Positions 59,621-64,000 of a DNA stretch of 64,000 nt are shown here, piece after piece (within the stretch, counting starts at the first letter, position 1; every line of letters starts with the position of its first letter). The notes beneath the pieces are model-generated. The model did no database searches and was not told where the DNA came from. It saw only the letters and a program-made list of their open reading frames with translations. Source of the stretch: Liolophura sinensis (taxonomy: Eukaryota; Mollusca; Polyplacophora; Chitonida; Chitonidae); the NCBI RefSeq assembly GCF_032854445.1, contig NC_088303.1:2921501-2985500 (forward strand), given 5' to 3'. Both the position numbers and the translations under genes were made by a program.

Positions 59621-62600
59621 CTGAAAGCATATATATATATTATTTATTTATCTGTTTCTTTAATGTTTAAAGCCTATCTTTCACGATTCCTACTGTGGTC
59701 AGGATTGCGGTTCGTTATGGGTGGATAAATATTTCAGAGGAAGTCACCGCCCTTTGCCACACTGGACAAATACCTTGACATTCGGCGACAGGTGGATTTG
59801 AACCTACGATTTCATTTGTCAAGGGCCGATCATCTGCAGTGAGAACAAGGCTTTATGACAGTACTAGCGATAGGCCCCAGCTGAATATATATAAAATATT
59901 TTAAAATATTTTTTTATTTATTATATATTTAAATTATTTATTTCATTTATTTTATTTTATTTACGCCGTATAATATTATACGATGGTGACTAGCATAATG
60001 GTAGGAGAAACTGGGCAGAGCCCGTGGGAAACCCAGTACTATCTGCAGGTTGCTGGTAGACTTTCACACGTACGGCAGGAGAGGAAGCCAGTATGATCGC
60101 TGAAAAACAGATTGACTGAAAAATTAGCTGATTCCCCATATCATCACAGCTTTCATTAACGCTCGTCAAGGTGAGCAGCTCTCTGTTGTTATATTCATCA
60201 GGCAATCACCAAACTGTTTTTCTACTCTGACGAAATATATAAGTAAGATCACCTCTGTGTCATTATTTCATGTGCTTTATCTTTTTTCATTTATTTTTTT
60301 TCATATACGTGGTGGTCATTTAAAATTGTTTTTAGTAACCCTATTCACACCATTTAGCATTACATTTCCTAGGAATTGCAAAGATGCTGTAGTACTACAA
60401 CACAGGTCACTAGACTTTTCGAACCAGGTACATCCGATTTTCTCAGTATGTTTAAAGTGTCTTAATATCTTAATAATATATCTTAATAACTTATAATATG
60501 CTTTAGGTACATTAGCGTTGACAATTCCATCGTTATTGACATTATCATTATAAATGATAACAACGTCATAATGTGGGAAATACATTTCTAGGATCATTGA
60601 CATACTTCTCTGTCAAACGGAGCATCTTTTCCTCCACTACTGTAGATGTTGGTTTCCTTGGAGATAATGGTGGAAATAGCCGTCAGATGGTGTGGTGGAG
60701 TTCAGTATCATGACGTCATCAACAGAAATGCTGTAAAATTACCGTATACCATGCAGGGTCCTATATACAGTTGTTCAGCAGCATACGTGAATACGCAAAA
60801 CACAGGAATTCTAACCTCACTATATGTCTCAATCGCTTCCATCGAAAGCCATAAAATTAGGACTGTGTTTCTCAATACAAGTATTTAATAGCCAGTCACG
60901 TTTATCCTCGTTATAACATCATTTTGCATATAGCCTACGGTCCATAGATAGATTTTATATACTTACATCTCAAAATACGCCCTCGCAGGTGACTTACCGG
61001 ATATGTGAGGCGGTCCAGTCCATGACATATTTGTGAAACCCCTCAGCGTACGAATGGCCATTCCAACTGAAATTCGTTCAATAAACATGTGATAGAAGTT
61101 CGAATTTCATGATCTCCAACAAGCATATTTCACATGAGTATCGCAAATGGTAAAGGTTACTCTCATGTCGAGTTTGAAAGATGGCCTAAACATGTGAAAA
61201 GTTGAACACTTAACAGCTACTTCATTCCCAAAAATGCCTTTACCACTGAAAGTCTGAGAATGGCCCATGACCTTAGCTGTACATAGAAAAATCTTCTGAC
61301 AATACAACAGCCAAGTTTTAGTAAAAATTACTGATCAATGGTAAATGATTGCAAATAAAGTCTCAAAATGGTGTACTATTTTAAGTTTCAATTCGATACG
61401 TAGTCAAATACGTAGTCTAGTACAGTCAAATAAAAAAGCCATGATAAAAAGACATGATACTTGAGCTTGATCAAAATAATCTGAAGCTCAACCTGATCTC
61501 TCAATCAGCACAGTTATTTATTTTCCTTACTTGTAGCGAATCATTCTATTCAGTTAGCTATTTATTTTGCACCAGAAACCAGAAAAAAGTATGAGCATGA
61601 GGCCAGGTGTCTAATATGTTTCATAAAGTAAGACCTGATCACAGACTATGGAACACGCGACCTCATTTGCCAAGAGTCAGTTGACAACTTCACGCAGCTT
61701 AAGTTCGCCTAAGGCGCCAGAAAAGAGAGTAAACACCTCAAAACGGTCATCATGGTTAAAACAAAGTTTCAAAGCAGTGCCTTTCGTCATACCAAAATAC
61801 GTGGAAGGACGGACAGAAGTATGGCAGGCATACCCAAAGAAAGATGCGACAAAGGCTTTATGTTGCGCAGACTCGAGGACATCAAGCCTTTCATGCACGC
61901 GAGTCCAAAATGGACTTAAGTATCAGATTACGTTAAGTCTTGGGTATATTCACACTGTCAAAAACTTACTGTGTCTTTGAGATCGACCTGTGACCATGAT
62001 TCCAATCCGTACCAAAATGGATGGTCGAGGACACTTGATTTGGGGTTCCCCCTGTGTTATGCAGGTTACCTGGTCGTAAAAGAGATAAGATGATGATCCC
62101 TGCAAGGCCTGGATGAATGGTAATAATAGACCATCATTTTTGCGAAATTTAATCCTGGTACATAGACTTGTTTTGAAAGTATCCATATTTCATTGGTATT
62201 TATGAAATTCAAACATTTAAGATACGCCACTTGTAAAGTTTTAATAATAAGTTGAGTCACACGTTGACGCACCTCTAAGTTCTGCCATGTCTATCTCCCC
62301 AGACCGTGGCCAAGTTCCGTATTTGCTGTCCTTTGGCATAAGCCAGATGGCTGAACAAAAAGAGAAATGCTAGTAAAATATGAGGAATATTTCATACAAA
62401 ATGCAATGACGACGGCTATGCAAAACTGTCATTTCAAGGATACATGCATAAAAAGGTATTATAAAACGAAGGGTATGGTTTCCATGAAAATGGAGAAAGA
62501 TATGGAAACAAAAATTTAAAATTGAAAAAAGAAATTGAAAAGCTTACCTGGCCAGAGCCAATCCCCCTTGGGCATCTTAGCCCAGATCTCCACCCTCCCG

Positions 62601-63889
62601 TAACGGATGGTCCCCGTGCTCTTCAGTTTACAGGACATGGCGGGTGGAATGATCCCGTCCTTGCTGGCATCGTGGTAACAACCATGGTTATTAGAGTTCG
62701 TGCACGTGCCATAAGTTTCTGCAAACACATATGGTCCATCGATAATGGAGGTTGGTTTGAACTAAGAAAGTGGATCAAGTGACGTGTTTTATGTTTATAG
62801 TGCGAGATGTCCACGTGCCATTGTTTTCAACGATTCTATAGGGCACCAATCAGTTACATAAATTTTCTCCTTTTAAAAATTCTCGAAAGGTTCAGTTATT
62901 GGTGTTGTGTTTGGTTTTAGAAAAAAAATATCCCTGAAATGATTTATTTATTTATTTGATTTATGTTTTACGCCGTACTTAAGAATATTTCATTTATACA
63001 ACGGCGACCTGCATTATGGTGGGAGGACACCGAGCAGAGCCAAAGGGAAACCCACGACCATCCGCAGGATGGTGGAAGACCTTCCCACGTATAGCCGGAG
63101 AGGAAGCCATCATGACCCTCTCACAGTGACCGCACTGGTGAGAGTCTCCTTAGTCATGCGCCGCGCTGACATGCCGACCATCTCGACCAAAGAGGCCCCT
63201 ACATGAAATGACAAGGAGATAAATGAAAGTTATAATGAATCACAATCATAAATAACGTTTAAATCTTCCCCAAAGTTTCTAGGTCTATACTTTTTAAAAA
63301 AAAAAAAAAACCTCAATGACTTGAATAAAGGTTACGATGGATATATAAAAGAGAACTGTGGTGCATTTTTTGCTTTTGCTGTGTGGCCGATCAGACTACT
63401 GGCTCTGCTTCATCCAGCATGAGCCATTGATTAATGCGGCCATGGTGTGAGTAGAAACTTCCACTGGGTTGACAGCTTTACGTCGGGTGTTCTGGCGAAG
63501 ATCGGTAGTCTACTAAAAGATTCACTACCAAGAAACCTCATAATTCTCATAAAAAAGGAAATGGTTTTGAGTCCCCACCAATCCAATAAATAAAGGAATA
63601 AATTCTTAATTCTAGGTTTCGTTTTGAACGCTAAATCTTCAGCCATCGATAAAAAAGTTTTTAGATCCTGGAAAATGCCATTTAAATACGGAAAAAGAAC
63701 AGGAGGGAAACCAAAGAAAACAACCGTTGAATTTTTTATGTTTTGAGTTTTAAACTTGGAAAGTTTCCATTGAGAGATTTGTTAGTACCTATACAATCTC
63801 CAAATCGACCTAGAAGTAAAATACTTACTGTGAATATCAAGAATTCCATGTGTAAGAAAGTTCTCTCCAAATCTGTCCACTGTTAGGGT
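59406..63889 (-). CDS. GH16 beta-1,3-glucanase / glucan-binding protein, frame-broken, 5' end missing
   Basis: Seven exons on the minus strand: 63889-63829, 62718-62548, 62350-62273, 62069-61988, 61066-60998, 60730-60606, 59620-59406. Landmarks in order: TLTVDRFGENFLTHGILDIH, TYGTCTNSNNHGCYHD, YGRVEIWAKMPKGDWLWP, AIWLMPKDSKYGTWPRS, GEIDMAELRG, SSTIHFGTDWNHGH, YAEGFHKYVMDWTASHI, GGKDAPFDRE, FYIILNVAVGGTKGWF and, in another frame, the final MQVRSVTMWTYK. GEID..E holds both catalytic glutamates of family 16, lost in many pure binding homologues, so an endo-1,3-beta-glucanase (laminarinase) acting on algal or fungal glucan is favoured. Two single-base frame breaks (exons 6 and 7) mean this copy is either a pseudogene or contains sequence errors. 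The signal peptide and first strands lie beyond the right edge. Confidence 0.85.
59640..60605 (-). repeat. GH16 intron with dispersed elements
   Basis: 59940-60100 is a partial 'cattatggtggg' element (plus orientation: tttacgccgtataatattat, agcataatggtaggagaaac, cgtgggaaacccagtactat, aggagaggaagccag). 59650-59885 resembles another dispersed element (cacgattcctactgtggtca, aggtggatttgaacctacga). The remainder (60101-60605) shows nothing recognised. Confidence 0.65.
60606..60730 (-). CDS. GH16 exon with +1 frame break
   Basis: 125 nt, acceptor TAATTTTACAG and donor GTATGT. It starts ISVDDVMILNSTTPSDGYF in one frame and ends NIYSSGGKDAPFDRE in another. One extra base near 60648 (aaccaacat) separates them; without it the exon would be 124 nt, phase 2 to 0, matching both neighbours. 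Confidence 0.75.
60998..61066 (-). CDS. GH16 exon
   Basis: 69 nt, phase 2 to 2, with acceptor GAATTTCAG and donor GTAAGT. Encodes WNGHSYAEGFHKYVMDWTAS, then HI. The F..Y...WT...I strand is characteristic. Confidence 0.9.
61067..61987 (-). other. GH16 intron, no recognised content
   Basis: Contains an open 73-codon stretch at 61898-61677 on the minus strand and a 110-codon ORF on the plus strand over the same bases. Neither has a recognised pattern. Confidence 0.45.
61988..62069 (-). CDS. GH16 exon
   Basis: 82 nt, phase 1 to 2, with acceptor TTTTACGACCAG and donor GTCGAT. Encodes GNLHNTGGTPNQVSSTIHFG, then TDWNHGH. The STIHFG strand follows the catalytic motif in this family. Confidence 0.85.
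62273..62350 (-). CDS. GH16 exon with active site
   Basis: 78 nt, phase 1 to 1, with acceptor TTTTTGTTCAG and donor GTGCGT. Encodes AIWLMPKDSKYGTWPRS, then GEIDMAELR, the family-16 catalytic motif with nucleophile and acid/base Glu both present. Confidence 0.93.
62548..62718 (-). CDS. GH16 exon
   Basis: 171 nt, phase 1 to 1, with acceptor GTGTTTGCAG and donor GTAAGC. Encodes KTYGTCTNSNNHGCYHD, IIPPAMSCKLKSTGTI and YGRVEIWAKMPKGDWLWP. An upstream TTAG at 62762 also keeps this frame open but does not match the phase of the preceding exon. Confidence 0.9.
62719..63828 (-). other. GH16 intron with one dispersed element
   Basis: Apart from the element at 62940-63200 listed separately, nothing is recognised. 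A 14-A run lies at 63297-63310. Confidence 0.5.
62940..63200 (+). repeat. Dispersed 'cattatggtggg' element, near full length
   Basis: Blocks tttatttgatttatgtttta, cgccgtacttaagaatattt, gcattatggtgggaggacac, aaacccacgaccatccgcag, cttcccacgtatagccggag, aggaagccatcatgaccctc, gtgagagtctccttagtcat, then agaggcccct. Confidence 0.88.
63829..63889 (-). CDS. GH16 exon (first in window)
   Basis: 61 nt ending in phase 1 at GTAAGT, with acceptor TTTTTTGTATCAAAG. Encodes TLTVDRFGENFLTHGILDIH. The usual preceding 'KP' should come from the next exon upstream, outside the window. Confidence 0.75.
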
Positions 63890-64000
63890 CTTTGATACAA
63901 AAAATTTAAAGGCTCTTTAAGAAATATCAACATATCTTACATAAATATCTAAGTTTAAAAATATCGCTGTTTAAGACTGCACCAACGCTTGAAAAGTTTG

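Noticed and set aside
61677-61898. 73-codon minus-strand ORF inside a GH16 intron
   Set aside because: The opposite strand is also open over the same bases; no family pattern and no phase relation to flanking exons.
62719-62761. Extension of a GH16 exon to a TTAG acceptor (reading FKPTSIIDGPYVFA)
   Set aside because: It needs phase 0, but the preceding exon ends in phase 1. The GTGTTTGCAG acceptor at 62718 joins ILDIH to KTYGTCTNSNN, matching the family.

Overview
This is animal nuclear DNA: genes are split by GT-AG introns, coding density is low, and interspersed and tandem repeats dominate. The dispersed elements (a tRNA-headed SINE, and a family carrying 'cagcattatggtggg'), the frequent 'acatgta' words and the gene set point to a lophotrochozoan, most likely a mollusc. 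That assignment is inference from the repeat families; no species is claimed.

Layout. 1-12072: one tandem array of a 30-bp unit, about 400 copies, with higher-order structure. 12248-30876 (minus): eleven exons of a Tudor-domain gene resembling TDRD12, a piRNA-pathway factor. Its introns are filled with further unrelated tandem arrays, and the gene probably continues past the left edge, which would place the 12-kb array inside an intron. 30877-31780: head-to-head intergenic region with a likely shared promoter. 31781-39820 (plus): complete five-exon MPHOSPH6 gene (nuclear exosome cofactor, 164 codons). Its introns hold SINEs and a fragment of a retrotransposon gag-like ORF. 39821-52703: mostly gene-free, with tandem arrays, a hairpin-type MITE candidate and an array of YY1-like motifs; a possible first exon lies at 47333. 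52704-57603 (plus): the last three exons of a membrane-anchored zona pellucida (ZP) domain protein. 59406-63889 (minus): seven exons of a glycoside hydrolase family 16 beta-1,3-glucanase or glucan-binding protein, with the active-site motif intact but two single-base frame breaks; its 5' end lies past the right edge.

About 23 separate tandem arrays, each with its own unit, cover roughly 25 kb (near 39 percent) of the window. The four genes have no evident joint function. The one notable pairing is the divergent TDRD12-like/MPHOSPH6 pair, both RNA-metabolism genes. All exon models come from reading splice sites and phases by eye and comparing with remembered family patterns; no alignment or transcript data were used.
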